Part shown: positions 41,523 to 52,076 of the stretch, piece after piece
Position numbering within the stretch: the first letter of the stretch is position 1
Layout: each line of letters starts with the position of its first letter
NCBI GenBank assembly: GCA_014529385.2
Contig: CM043963.1
Span: 108,790,912-108,852,911, forward strand
DNA from: Adiantum capillus-veneris
Lineage: Eukaryota; Streptophyta; Polypodiopsida; Polypodiales; Pteridaceae
Direction: 5' to 3'
Length of the DNA: 62,000 nucleotides
The notes under the pieces: generated by a model
What the model was told of the DNA's origin: nothing
Seen by the model: only the letters and a program-made list of their open reading frames with translations
The model's database searches: none
Position numbers and translations under genes: made by a program

Positions 41523-44500
41523 CTATGCTAAACCAAAAGCATCGAGGTAAAGTTTCACAATCTGAGGAGTATCTGCTAGGTCCTCCTCCTCCATCCACTT
41601 CGCATCAAGTGCAGGATAATTCTTGAACTTAACCAAGAACCGCCTTCGGACTTTACCCTTATTCTTCGTATCCTTATGTGCCAAAATCTGTTCAGGAACA
41701 AGGATCTCCTCGTTTTCTTCCACTTCGGGTTGCTCATCAGGCTCCCATCATCAGGCACATCACCCTTAACAGGGTTCAAGAGACTCACATGCAATGCATT
41801 ATGAATCCTCCAAGTATCTGGCAGTTCCAATCGGAAGGAGACATCATTTATCTTGTCAGTAATCTGGAAAGGTCCGTAGTATCACATACTAAGCTTTGGA
41901 AAAAGCCTCTCCTTTCCCTTTTTCTTTCTTAGGCGTGCCTTCTCAAAAGTAAGAGCACCCAATCATCCTCCTTCAGTTTCCAGTCGCGACGATGGCGATC
42001 CGCTGCCTTTTTCTGTCGTTCTTGAGACTCCTGCAAAGTCTCGCGAACCTTGGCAAAAGCCGTATCCAAGTCTCGCGAATATTCATCCGCTTCAAATTTC
42101 TAATCTTTCGTGCTCAGGAAGGATGGAACCTTCGCAGCAGTTTCAACAATCTCTCATGGCGTCTTTCCTGTCGAAGAGTGTATCGTGTTATTGTAGGCAA
42201 ATTCCACCAAAGATAAGTTCTTTTCCCATTGAGTCTTCTGATGCGAGATACAAGACTTCAATAAATCTAAAATCACTGAATTGGCAATCTCAGATTGCCC
42301 GTCAGTCTGCAAGTGGAACGATGACGAGAACTGCAACCACGTGCCAATGTTCTCCCAAATTGCCTTCCAAAACAAACTCATAAATCTGGGGTCTCTGTCG
42401 GAGACAATCGTCTTAGGCGTGCCATGTAATCGGAAAATCATCGTGATCATTCTGTATTCTTGGGAGATCAAAAAAATGAAATCCATTTCAATATTTTCCC
42501 AGGGGCGGGTGGGTATGGGTAAAGGCTGTAACAATCCCTGTGCTTTATGCCTGTTAAACTTGACCTTCTGGCATACCAAGCAACTGCGCACAAACTTTTC
42601 CACATCTTTCTTGAGTCTCGGCCAAAAGAAATATCTCTCTACCCCTTTCATGGTGGTAGCAATGTTGCGGTGACCCGTAAAAGGTGGACAATGGCATTCA
42701 GTCATAACCTTTTCCCTCAACGGTTGTGTAACGCACAACATAGTCTTTTTCATCAAGTAGCTTTCCCGAAGGGAGTATCCAGCTACTGTCTCCCCATCCT
42801 ATATCCGTGTGAAAATATCTGCAAAATCTGTATCTGTGGCACATTGATCGACCATATCCTCGAAGCTCCTATGATGTATCGCAGAAATAGCCAGAACCAA
42901 CGGTTTCCGAGACAAAGCATCTGCCACCACATTCTTCTGTCCCTGCACATGGACAATCTCGAAGTGGAACTGTGACAAGATGTTCACCCACCGCATCTGC
43001 TTTTCCGAAAGCTGCTTCTGTGACAAGAAGTAGCACAAACTCTGATGGTCTGTAAAGACAGTAAAATCCGCTCCGAGTAGGTAATGCCGCCACTGAGTAA
43101 GAGCATGGATAACCGCCAAAAGCTCTTTCTCATAAATCTGTGCTGTCATCTCCGGCCTAGAGAACAAACGACTCTCGTAAGCTATGACAAGGCCTTCTTG
43201 CATCAAGACCGCACCCAGACTACGACCACAAGCATGACAAAATACTTCAAATGACTTGTGCAAGTCCGGCAAAGTCAAATCTGGTCCCTTAGTCAATTTC
43301 TCTTTCAATGTCCAAAAGGCAGTCACCTCTGTGGGTCCCCACGAAAAAGGTACTCCTTTCTGTGTCAAGGTATGCAAAGGGGAAGCAACCTCTGCAAACT
43401 TTTGTATGAACCACCTGTAGTACGAACAGAGTGCCAAGAAGCTTCTAACTTCATGGACATTCCTCAAATCGGGCCAATCACGGATAGTCTCTATCTTGGC
43501 CAGGTCCATTTGCACTTCTGCTGTGCTGCTGACACAATGTGTCCCAAAATGTCTATCCATGGTAGGAAAAATTCACTTTTCTTAGCATTAATCACTAATG
43601 TGTGATCTCGTAATGCCTGAAAGAATTGAAGGAGACGATCTCTGTGTTCTGCCTCATTCTTGGAGAAAACAATGATGTCGTCAAAGAAAGTGCCAACAAA
43701 TAGCCTGTACTCTCGAAAAATCCTATCCATCATCCGGTTAAATGTCGAAGGAGCAATGGTTAAGCCAAAAGGCATCACCAAAAACTCAAATAAGCCAAAA
43801 GTCGTCCGAAAAGCTGTCTTGTAGACATCTCCTGGTGCTATCCTGATATGATGATATCCACTCTTCAAGTCAATCCTGCTAAAGCACGAGGATCCCTGTA
43901 ACCTGTCGAGTATATCATCGATCCTAGGAATCGGAAATCTGTTCTTGATGGTGATTTCGTTGAGAGTGCTATAATCCATGCACATTCTCCAAGATCCTTT
44001 TTTCTTCAAAACCAACAACACTGGAGAGCAATACAGTGAAGTACTAGGCTGGACAAGACCCTTTTCCAAGAGGTCTTTCACTGAGTTCATAATCTTTTCA
44101 TTCTGTACTCGGCTCACACGATAAGGTGGCCGATTCGGTGGCGTGCTTCCAGATATCAGATCAATGGTATGATCTTCAGGCCCTCTCAAAAGCAATCGGC
44201 ATGAGCGTGGAGAAAAAAAATCTTGGCGTTCTTTTCTTCAGGTCAAAACATATTCAACTTTTATCCATCGTTCAGTTCTCCCAAAAGAATGAGTAAGAAA
44301 ACTGAGTTCATCAAGTACAATCTCTAAGCCCTTCATTTATTTATCAAAGTCGCTTTCTCGGCCCGGTAGTCAACCACGGCGTAGTTCTTGTGGTACCAAG
44401 GGATCCCGAGTAGAACGTCACTCACGTGCCCTGAACACCCCTGTCATTGCAAACGAAGTTTGCCAATGCTCGGTGTAATGGCAACATCCTATCCGGGTGC

Positions 44501-44690
44501 CAGTCGAACTACCTCCGCCTGTGGCGTCAGTCTGTCGGGCGTAGTTCCAAATCGAGCCGCCAATTCCAAGTGAAAAGAAGTTGACCTTGGCTCCTTCAAA
44601 AGAGCTTCTTGATCCTTCGCTTTGCCCCGAAAGCGGCAAAGTTTGTACTTTCATTCATTAGATTCGGTGGAGGTCCCACGCCATGTGGTA
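41523..44690 (-). pseudogene. pol of chromovirus B (protease remnant, RT, RNase H, integrase, chromodomain)
   Basis: Domain order on the minus strand: degraded protease (44690-44250, GIPWY block near 44400); RT in a frame from 44195 with SRIDLKSGYHHIR and FFDD; a frameshift near 43500-43560; RNase H with FTDHQSLCYFLSQ; HHCC and integrase core in an open frame 42756-42154; then the tail and chromodomain, with a frameshift near 41745 and the end at 41523. The integrase core reads continuously across the 101-bp deletion because of a T7 run, leaving 27 residues between the first two catalytic aspartates (MDF and SDRDPRF) instead of about 60. QSEIAN keeps the glutamate. A TAG lies near 42799. Confidence 0.93.
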
Positions 44691-44704
44691 CCAGTTCTGC
44701 TTTT

Positions 44705-46276
44705 CTATCTGCCTTTTCTGCCACATTCCTCAGCTGCTCTCGAACTCTCAGACCTGTCGTCGTCTTTATCATTCTGTTCTTTCTGTGCCTTATCAGGGCA
44801 CTTTGCGGAAATATGTCCATGTTCCCCGCATCCAAAGCACTTCCCCTCTCTGATGAAGCGAGCTCTCTCCTCAGGAGTAAGCTTGGGTCGTGCATCCTTT
44901 TTTTTTCTCTGGATTGCTCTTTTTCATTCTACTTTCATTCCCAGAAGTCTGTTCGGCTCGTTGTGTCATGGCCTCATCTGTGGGGTAGGTCAGACTGCAA
45001 GAATGAATGGCAAAGCCCCGCTTTGCATGACTCATCAACTCCTGAATGGAAGCTGACTTCTGTTCCAAGCAGTGATTTCGGATCTCTGTAGGTAGACCCA
45101 AGGTAAACCGCTCAATCTGTTCTCTGAACGAGATCTTCTTGAATGAAGAGGCGGGTAGAAAAGAGCTCCAGAATCTTTCACAATAAGAATTCACTGTATT
45201 GCTCTTGGTCATCCGGAGATGGTTCCAAGCAGCTCGTATATCTCGCTCAAACTCTTGAGTCAACCAAGAAGAAATAAAAAGCCTCTTGAATTTCAGCCAT
45301 GTAACTGGCACAGTCTTGCTTAATAGAAGCGTGGACCACCAAGTACGAGCATTCCCCTTAAAGTAAGAGGCAGCTCTCCGAATCTTGGAGTGCTCTGAAT
45401 AGCGTCCTCCCGCGAAAGCGATGTCAAACTGCTGTATAAAAGACAAAGCCTTCGAAGCATCTGAGTATCCTCAAAAGTATCAAACTTGATCGAGTGGCCA
45501 CCTTTCTTAAACTCTCCGACTTTCTTGCTTTTATCTTCGAGAAAGTCATACTGGTTGGCTTTGTGAAAAAAATTCTTCTTGTTCGCATAAAACTTTCCGT
45601 CATCGGAATCTGAGCTGTCTGTAGACGAGTCCTCAGTAGAACTGTGAGTTTTGGGCGAGATTTAGCCTTCTTTGCCTTTCTCTTGCCCTTTCCAAAGCGT
45701 TGCTTCTTGCTTCGCTTTTTACCTTTTCTGTCTTCTTCGCTCGAATCCGAGGAGCTAGAAGAACAGTCAGAAGAAGAAGAAGAAGAACTGGGTACTCCTT
45801 CAAATCAAACACGCTTCTTCCATTTCTTTGCCTTGTCAAATGTCAACCAACGACCCAAATATCCCGGGAAGTCAGTGCCCTTCTTCTGCTTTTTGCCGTG
45901 CTTTTTGTCTTTCTTTTGCACGTCGAAAAGCTGAGCAATCCGTGCATCAACCACGTTCTCCAGTTCCTGCTCCGTATATTTTCTTGGAGGCAGAAGGTTT
46001 CTTGAGAGCGGGTTTCGGGAGTGGTGTTGTGGTTCTCTGCCACTCCATCTGTACCTCTTCCAAAGAGGTCTGGTTCATATATTTTGCCATCTTCGGATCC
46101 TTGGCAAAATTGAGTATCATCTTTATTGCATCGCCGATCAACTGGCGACGCTCTATCTCTCGCCGCTTCGCCTAAGTAGGCCAAGGCGGGCCATACTCTC
46201 TGCCTGAATCTTCGTTGTGATCCCAGCCCGCATCTCCAGATGCAGAGGGAGTCGACTGATCATTGCCTGAAGCCAT
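44705..46276 (-). pseudogene. gag of chromovirus B
   Basis: The start is ATG at 46276 (MASGNDQSTPSASG...). The capsid core frame is open 45446-44871 and breaks in an A-run near 44900. The CCHC knuckle (FGCGEHGHISAKC) lies near 44795-44840, and the stop is at 44705-44707. Other breaks are near 45980 (K/I insertion) and 45650. Highly similar to gag of A. Confidence 0.9.
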
Positions 46277-46334
46277 AGGTGCCGCGGGAAAAAAATTTGG
46301 GGATCGGATTTCCCGTAGAAGAGAAATCGGCCGG

Positions 46335-46346
46335 GCTCTGATACCA
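46335..46346 (-). promoter_or_regulatory. tRNA-Met primer-binding site of B
   Basis: Minus strand TGGTATCAGAGC, one base after the LTR end GTTACA; perfect initiator-tRNA-Met type. Confidence 0.93.
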
Positions 46347-46347
46347 C

Positions 46348-46740
46348 TGTAACAAACTTGGACACTCCAAGTCAAGAATCAACCGCGACAGCACCAAATA
46401 ACCACTTCAAATCAATTCACAGATCACAATAGATTTGCACTGGCCCGGCGGAGTTCCGTGCCTAGAGATATTGGCCCCAAAGACTGGCGCCCCTTTCGGT
46501 ATTTCTTTTTGTATTAATCAATCATCAAAGTACAAGAGAGCGGTTAGGGTTTCACTCTTAGACTCTGCGTCCAGATGCTCTGAGAAGTGAGGCCCTCACC
46601 ACTAATTTAAAGGTTACAATGGATGCCCAAAAGCAGAGCCCCAAAAGCTTTTAAAATCAAAAGCATCAGTTCTCTCTCTCTCTTAGAGAGTCTTTTCTCT
46701 TTTTTTTTATAAAAAAAAAGCAAAAGCAAAATTCACGTCG
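46348..46740 (-). repeat. 5' LTR of B, outer end deleted
   Basis: Contains the last 393 bp of the LTR. The first about 155 bp, including the telobox array, are missing; the break at 46740 joins mid-gag of C. Confidence 0.93.
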
Positions 46741-46797
46741 CCTGCAAAATGCAAGAGTGGCCAAAATTCACGTCGCCTGCAAAATGCAAGAGTGGCC
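46728..46797 (+). repeat. 35-bp perfect tandem duplication across the B/C junction
   Basis: Units 46728-46762 and 46763-46797 are identical; each begins AAAATTCACGTCG (B LTR sequence) and ends CAAGAGTGGCC (C sequence). The junction is therefore present twice, so the duplication arose with or after the deletion. Confidence 0.92.
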
Positions 46798-47962
46798 TGC
46801 AAGAGTGGCCAACAATTTGTCGAAGGGAGATTCCGATGGATTTAATAGCCACAAGAAAGGGTCCCAGGGAAAACAATTTTCAGCCAAGGGCAATGTTGCA
46901 GCAAAGCCTTTTGAGCCTCGCACAAAGAAGCCCTCCATTGAAGAAGGTGATACGTCCAAGAAGCAGTCAAAGTCTTCTTCGGGACGAGGACAAGGACAAA
47001 AGAGGCATTTTTCTGGCAAAACTTTTGAGGAACGGAAAGCTCTTAGGGAGGCCAAGAAATGCTACATTTGTGAACAGAAAGGACATTTTGCAAATGAATG
47101 CCCACAGAAGAAGTCACAGGATAAGGATGACAAGTCAAACCATAAAGGGAAGAAGCCAAAGCCAAGTGCAGGACTTGTTCCAGATTTGGTTGGAGACCAG
47201 CCAAACACAGATGCCACGGAGCTGTGCAGAGCTTGGGGCAAAGTTAGAGACCAGACAATGCTGGTTTTCTTTGATCCAGGAGCTCGTGCAAATTTCATAT
47301 CACCAAAATTGGCATCAAAGTTGGGCATTCGTGCAGACGAGATGGGTATGACAGGGGAAGCAGGTTTGGCATGCCCAGGTCATTCAGAGCCCGTTACTCC
47401 CATTTTGGGGAAGCTTCGTCTGCACATTCAGAGTTATGTGGATGCGGAAGAGTTTCATATTATGCCACTTGAGGGCTGTGATGTGTTACTGGGTATCCCA
47501 TGGTGTTACAAGTTGCATGCTAGAAAAAAGATTACCCTTGTACATAGAGGAAAGACTCATGTCCTTGATGTAAAGAAGCTCAGTATGCGATATTATGGTC
47601 CTTTTCAGATTTCAGAAAAGATCAGCGATGTAGCTTACAGAGTAAAGCTACCAGAAGGCTGGAAAATACATAATGCTTTTCATGTCAGCCTTCTAAGACC
47701 CTTTGTTGGTAATGTGCTAGAGAATATGCTTGATGAGGAACAACCCGAAGTGGAAGAATTGGATGAGATCCTTGTTCCTGAACAGATATTGGCACATAAG
47801 GAAAGAAAGGTTAGAGGAAAAGTTGCAAGACGCTATTTGGTGAAGTTCAAGAACTATCCATCGTTGAATGCCAAATGGATGAAAGAGTCTGAATTGCTTG
47901 ATTCACCTCAACTATTGCAATTGTATCTTGAAGCCTTTCAGATGGAACCCACAGTGACTTGA
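46757..47962 (+). CDS. zinc knuckle-protease-chromodomain fusion frame of C
   Basis: An open frame of about 400 codons; first ATG at 46784, TGA at 47960-47962. It has a lysine-rich gag tail, CCHC knuckle CYICEQKGHFANEC (about 47062-47103), a retropepsin with FFDPGARANFISPKL (D-P-G-A in place of D-S/T-G-A) and DVLLGIPW, then a direct jump at about 47580 to [14 protein letters not shown], the integrase tail, and a group II chromodomain (EILVPEQILAHKERK...LYLEAF). RT, RNase H, and the integrase zinc and catalytic domains are absent with no frame break. The frame has no stop, unlike its neighbours. The start is artificial: the true gag upstream was deleted with B's end. Confidence 0.85.
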   Translation: MAKIHVACKMQEWPARVANNLSKGDSDGFNSHKKGSQGKQFSAKGNVAAKPFEPRTKKPSIEEGDTSKKQSKSSSGRGQGQKRHFSGKTFEERKALREAKKCYICEQKGHFANECPQKKSQDKDDKSNHKGKKPKPSAGLVPDLVGDQPNTDATELCRAWGKVRDQTMLVFFDPGARANFISPKLASKLGIRADEMGMTGEAGLACPGHSEPVTPILGKLRLHIQSYVDAEEFHIMPLEGCDVLLGIPWCYKLHARKKITLVHRGKTHVLDVKKLSMRYYGPFQISEKISDVAYRVKLPEGWKIHNAFHVSLLRPFVGNVLENMLDEEQPEVEELDEILVPEQILAHKERKVRGKVARRYLVKFKNYPSLNAKWMKESELLDSPQLLQLYLEAFQMEPTVT

Positions 47963-48263
47963 TGTAGCCTTTTTGGAGCAAGGCAAGAGCATGGTTCACA
48001 ATGCTCAAGAGAGTAGTTAAGCAATTGTATCTACTCTTTCCATACAGAATTTAGCTAGAGAAGTTTGTGCTTCAGAGTACACTAGAAGGCTTCTATGCTT
48101 GATATATGTGTCATAGCCAAGTTGGTGGGATTGTTTAATCGTCCAATGCTACATTTCCGGAAGCATGTGGACTCCCATCATAGAATATATGTGATATCAG
48201 GAGATATCACATGTATTATTGGCATGCAAGCGAGGTCGCTTGCAATATTTTAAGGGTGGGGTG
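47963..48263 (+). other. 3' untranslated region and polypurine tract of C
   Basis: Noncoding; ends TTTTAAGGGTGGGGTG (48248-48263), the polypurine tract, before TGTCACC. Confidence 0.8.
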
Positions 48264-48687
48264 TGTCACCAGGAGGTGTATTTTTCCTGTTGCCTTCCGT
48301 AAATAAGTACTAGATATTTTTATTTATTTTTATTTTTACTTGTTTCCCCGGGACCCTTGAAAAGGTGCAAGTGGACATTGCATGGCCAGTGTGAAACGGC
48401 TGCGTCCAAATAGGTTTCTCACATTGGGAGTCTGGGTCGGTTAGTCTGGGAGGACTTATCGGGCCAGTTAGCAATGAATTCTGATGAGTATGGAAGCCTG
48501 TGGCCGCCAAACGAAGTCTGGGCCACCCGGAAAGTCACTTACAACTTTATAAGTCAGTGGGAACTAGAGAATTAACTCAAAGGGGCAAACTGGACACTTG
48601 GCAAGAGGAGAGCTGCCTGTAGGACACCTCAGCTAGAGGAGGCGCCAAGAGAGAGAGGGGGTTGATTTTTTACTCACAAGTGACCTA

Positions 48688-48744
<57 letters not shown>

Positions 48745-49647
48745 TAGTATGTGCAAGTCTACAGCTTTAATGGAAAGCTTGCCTTCTTCTCTGTCTCATG
48801 TAGCGCGATGACTTGCTCTCGTGCATCTCTCTCTCCCCTTTGGCACATATGGTAATGCCCCACTAGTTGGGCTACTCAGATGAACATGTACAGTTCTGGG
48901 AGTTTATGTGCATTTGCCAAGGCAAGAGCCTTCTGAACAGGAACCGGATTAGCTAATTGCTAATCCCCCACAGGTATGCACAGTTCCATCGCGAAAGACT
49001 GCGAGTTCGGACAGTTTTCTCGCGTGAAAACTCGTCCAATTCACAGGGGAACTGTCCCATTGCGTGCGGGAGCCCTTGGGACACGCGTAGGCGTGTTTGC
49101 TCTGCTAAAAACGATTCAAAACAGCGAATTACAGTCTGCTGTGTTTTTCTGCAGGTTTAGGGTTTCACACCTAAACTGCAAGGGAACCCCGGGGGAGCCT
49201 CGTGAGAGCCTTGGGATGCGTGTACAGGCTTTTGGACACCCGGTAGTGAAAAACAGGGAATTACAGCCTGCTGAATTTCTGTGACAGCTCACCAGAAAGC
49301 TTCCAGATAGCGAGGGAATTCGTCCTAGACAGGTGCTTTTGACCTACAGGGGTTTTTGCGCCGTTATGTTGCCAAAATCAGGTCGAAAACCTGCGTTTTC
49401 AGCCCTCGTCAGGTTTGGACAGCTTTGTGAAAGCTTGTGCTAAGTGGTTGGATCGTCTACCTTAATTTGAATAAAGAAATACCGAAAGGGGCGCCGGTCT
49501 TTGGGGCCTACAGGGTGTCGGTCTCGTGTGCGCAGTGACATTCTAGTCGTTGGACGCAACTGTGTTCTCTTCCCTTCTCAGTGCTCTGTGTAAAGTTAAC
49601 AGGTAATTGAAATAGTACCGCCCTCTACGTTGGACAGGCCGATTCCA
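48264..49647 (+). repeat. 3' LTR of C
   Basis: 1384 bp, TGTCACCAGGAGG to GGCCGATTCCA. It contains a (TG)26 run (48691-48742), a CTCTCTCTCCCCTTTGGCA block shared with the solo LTR at 6422-7898, and the shared core AAATACCGAAAGGGGCGCC near 49475. The end position is fixed by the CAAGG target duplication. Confidence 0.92.
48691..48742 (+). repeat. (TG)26 microsatellite inside the C 3' LTR
   Basis: The 5' LTR has four GT units at the equivalent place (39562-39571). Confidence 0.95.
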
Positions 49648-49860
49648 CAAGGGATACCCAAAAGCAGAGCCCCAAAAATCTTAAACTCAAAAGCAAAGTT
49701 TTCAAAAGCTGCTAATTAAAAACAACCAACATAATTTCCATACAGCGTACAGACTGCCAACACAAAATCCGATGGGATTTTTGGGCCTGCTGCTACGTCA
49801 GCATATAGCTTGCCGGTGCATTTCATCAAGGGGCCCTCGTTCTATGACCAGTTTGTGACA
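49648..49860 (-). repeat. K LTR, piece 1 of 3 (U3)
   Basis: Minus strand begins TGTCACAAACTGG at 49860 and runs to ...GCTTTTGGGTATCCCTTG. CAAGG at 49648-49652 is the right copy of the C target duplication. It continues at 39126. Confidence 0.88.
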
Positions 49861-50089
49861 CATACCTCGTTAGAAAAAGAAAACTGTACTCTATATTTCC
49901 TCAAATATGTAACTTTGATTGAAGACATGCCCTCTCACTTAAAGTTTGAGGGTCTTCTGTTCAAAATCTCAAGGGTTAGCTTGAATTCTTTTACTCCAAA
50001 TCTTTTTCCGGATAACAACATATCCTTTGAGGAGAGGCAACAAAAATTTGTTGATTCCGTGTTCAATGATTCCCATTCCACTATAGGGA
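49861..50089. other. unassigned sequence between K and F gag
   Basis: Probably internal F sequence. A plus-strand frame covering it (49810-50109) starts within the K LTR and has no recognisable motif. Confidence 0.4.
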
Positions 50090-50590
50090 TTAGAGTCTTC
50101 GTGCACTGAAGTCTACACTTTTGGCTTGCATAGTTGACCGCACCACCCATTGCAAAGTATCTTGCGGATATATTTGCATGTGCCTATGAAGTTTGGGTAA
50201 AAATCTGTTGAATTTCTTCATGTTTTCGGCATTAGAGAGGTTCAAGAATAGAGCTACCTTTGAAAGAGTGAACCAATACCTGTTCACATAATCATTGACT
50301 TGCTCATGCTTCTTTTGGTAAACCCGATCCCAATCTTCTTTGATGCCTTCCTCGGAGTGTAGAGGAAAAACATTTCTCAGAAAATTCGGCCTTGATTTGA
50401 ATGCAAGTCTTGTTTTGAATTCCTTGCAAAGCTTTGGTATACCACTAAGTACTTGCAATCCCCTTGAGGTGTTTGGTCACATGCCTCATCTTTGACTCTT
50501 CTGAGAAATTGCCGTTTGCAAAGGCAACTTCAAACTGTAAAATGAAAGCAATGGCTTTCATGCCCTCCCTTCCGTCAAAAGTATCTTACT
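50090..50590 (-). pseudogene. gag of element F
   Basis: Minus strand reads FDGREGMKAIAFILQFEVAF and SEESKMRH near the primer site, then in another frame DWDRVYQKKHEQVNDYVNRY and NAENMKKFNRFLPKLHRHMQ, PQDTLQWV. This is a gypsy gag core, distinct from the A type. Truncated by or near the K insertion at 49860. Confidence 0.75.
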
Positions 50591-50600
50591 TGATTGTAGT

Positions 50601-50612
50601 GCTCTGATACCA
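50601..50612 (-). promoter_or_regulatory. tRNA-Met primer-binding site of F
   Basis: Minus strand TGGTATCAGAGC, one base after the LTR end TTTGTGACA. Confidence 0.92.
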
Positions 50613-50613
50613 T

Positions 50614-51120
50614 TGTCACAAACGTGAGCGCATAACAATGTAAACTATACTCGGATAAATAGAATTTATCACTTAATATTAAAGCCAATTGATATAGAGA
50701 GAGAAATAGAGAGAAAGAGTAAGAAGATCAACACAGTACTAGGGACTAGAAGATGCACTAGTCTCCCCTTCCCTTAAGAGTATCTTTTTTTACTAAGGAG
50801 AAGTCTATACAAGCACTTGAACCGAATGTATTACCACGTTCATTCTAGAATCAGACTCGATGGTACTCAAAAGCCTCAACTTCCTATTCTCAAGGAAAAC
50901 CCCTATTCCAAGGACCTTCCGTTCCTTATTCTGAATCATTGAGAACCAAAGTTCTCACCTCGGGATCTCACCGGTTTGGCATCCCTGCAACTCTTTTCCG
51001 GCTCTCTTTCCAGAGTCCTCTTCCATAGAAATCCTAGCAGCAACTCTGCTTTTGTGGATGCAAAGTCCTTGCTTGGGAATCAACTCCCTGATCCCAACTC
51101 CGGAGTCTAGCGCTGTCACA
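50614..51120 (-). repeat. 5' LTR of F
   Basis: 507 bp, minus-strand start TGTGACAGCGCTAGAC at 51120 and end CGTTTGTGACA. It carries the GTTGATTCCCAAG and GAATGAACGTGGTAATAC blocks shared with the LTR at 56249-56717. Confidence 0.9.
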
Positions 51121-51634
51121 TCCGTGGGTCTACTCCCCAAATACTAGGAAAAAACCCTTGGGTTGATCTGCTCTAGTTCCTCAATGCGGAGGCTCACGCC
51201 TTCCTTTGCTCCTACTCCCTCGCAGAGAGGAAGTACTCATGCAAACAAATACTCAAAGACAACATTAAAAACGTTACCTTTGAAGTCTCGACACTTGGAA
51301 CGCAACTCGGTTCCCCAAAAGCAACTTCTCAGAAAAGATCTCTACGCGGAGAATTCTCTCTTCCGATCCTACACACAGAAGAGGTGTGTTCTTGAGCTGC
51401 TCCTCGTAAATCAACCCCGTCTATGACATTTATGGGATGAAAACAAAGAAAAACAGCAACTTGTCGCGATGGAAACACTCTCCATAGGCACTTCTTCGCG
51501 ATGCTACCCGTCCACATGGTCTTGGTGACATCTGGTACACTTGGGGCAGCCATAGGCATCAGTGATGCCGTCTTCTCCGTGGTTGAAATTTACGACAACA
51601 CCTCCTTACATTTTGCGTTGGCTGTTGCTTCTGT

Positions 51635-51636
<2 letters not shown>
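51121..51636. other. no supported gene
   Basis: Flank of F. A minus-strand frame at 51329-51559 has protein-like composition but no motif. It may be the end of the G LTR or captured DNA. Confidence 0.35.

Positions 51637-51702
<66 letters not shown>
51637..51702. repeat. (GA)33 microsatellite
   Basis: An uninterrupted GA run. Confidence 0.95.
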
Positions 51703-51707
<5 letters not shown>

Positions 51708-51990
51708 CTTTTATAGCTCCTCGCAGTTGGCGGGAAGAGAGGCGGTCTCGCCGGCAGGAATAGGGGAGGAAGAGGAGCGCCAAAGAGAGGGAGAGAGGGA
51801 TCTCTTGCACTCATCCACAAAGAGGGGGGGAGGAATCGTGCGCTGCAAGAGAGAGATAGCATTGGGTGTGAGGATTAGTGGTGCTATTCCTATAATTAAG
51901 ACTTAAGACCTAAGATCAAAGTGAGACTCAAGAGACTGAATGTGTGTTTGATTGATTGAATGAATGCTTGAAAACTGAGTACAATAGGCT

Positions 51991-52000
51991 CCTTATATAG
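51991..52000 (-). promoter_or_regulatory. TATA box of the G LTR
   Basis: Minus strand CTATATAAGG, about 80 bases downstream of the last 21-bp repeat. Confidence 0.65.
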
Positions 52001-52076
52001 GAGACAAAGAGACACAAATGAAAAGACATGTCTCATGGTGAAGAGACAACTTTAAATATAAAGCCACATCCTTTCG

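Larger units (their letters stand above)
40372..46740 (-). mobile_element. chromovirus B, nested in C
   Basis: A nearly complete element on the minus strand: 5' LTR (truncated at the outer end), primer site, gag, pol, polypurine tract, 3' LTR. It is a close sister of A, sharing the integrase-core deletion, the telobox array and the 10-bp repeat. Over about 393 aligned LTR bases I count four substitutions and one T-run length change between its own LTRs, near 1 percent, so the insertion looks young. The outer 150 bp of the 5' LTR and the right flank of C's gag were deleted together. Confidence 0.94.
39132..49647 (+). mobile_element. chromovirus C, non-autonomous, interrupted by B
   Basis: C is bounded by CAAGG at 39127-39131 and 49648-49652, a perfect 5-bp target duplication inside the K LTR. 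It has long LTRs (1384 bp for the complete one), a gag start, element B inserted at 40372, then a zinc knuckle-protease-chromodomain frame and the 3' LTR. The 5' LTR has lost its R/U5 part together with the primer site and leader. RT, RNase H and integrase core are absent. Confidence 0.92.
14698..49860 (-). mobile_element. chromovirus K, host of the 34-kb nest, split in three
   Basis: K runs on the minus strand. Its 5' LTR begins TGTCACAAACTGG at 49860, is cut at 49648 by element C, resumes at 39131, is cut again at 38925 by the L pair, and resumes at 15682 to its end at 15625. The primer site and gag follow down to 14698, where K is truncated. The three LTR pieces join into a sequence colinear with the D LTR, including the GCTTTTGGG motif, the TATA-like AATAAATAAG and the GAAAGGGGCGCC core. 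The remaining pol and 3' LTR are absent. Outer flank at 49861 is CATAC. Confidence 0.85.

Noticed and set aside
49810-50109. A 99-codon plus-strand frame with protein-like composition
   Set aside because: It begins inside the K LTR and crosses the K/F boundary; minus-strand F gag covers part of it; no recognisable domain.
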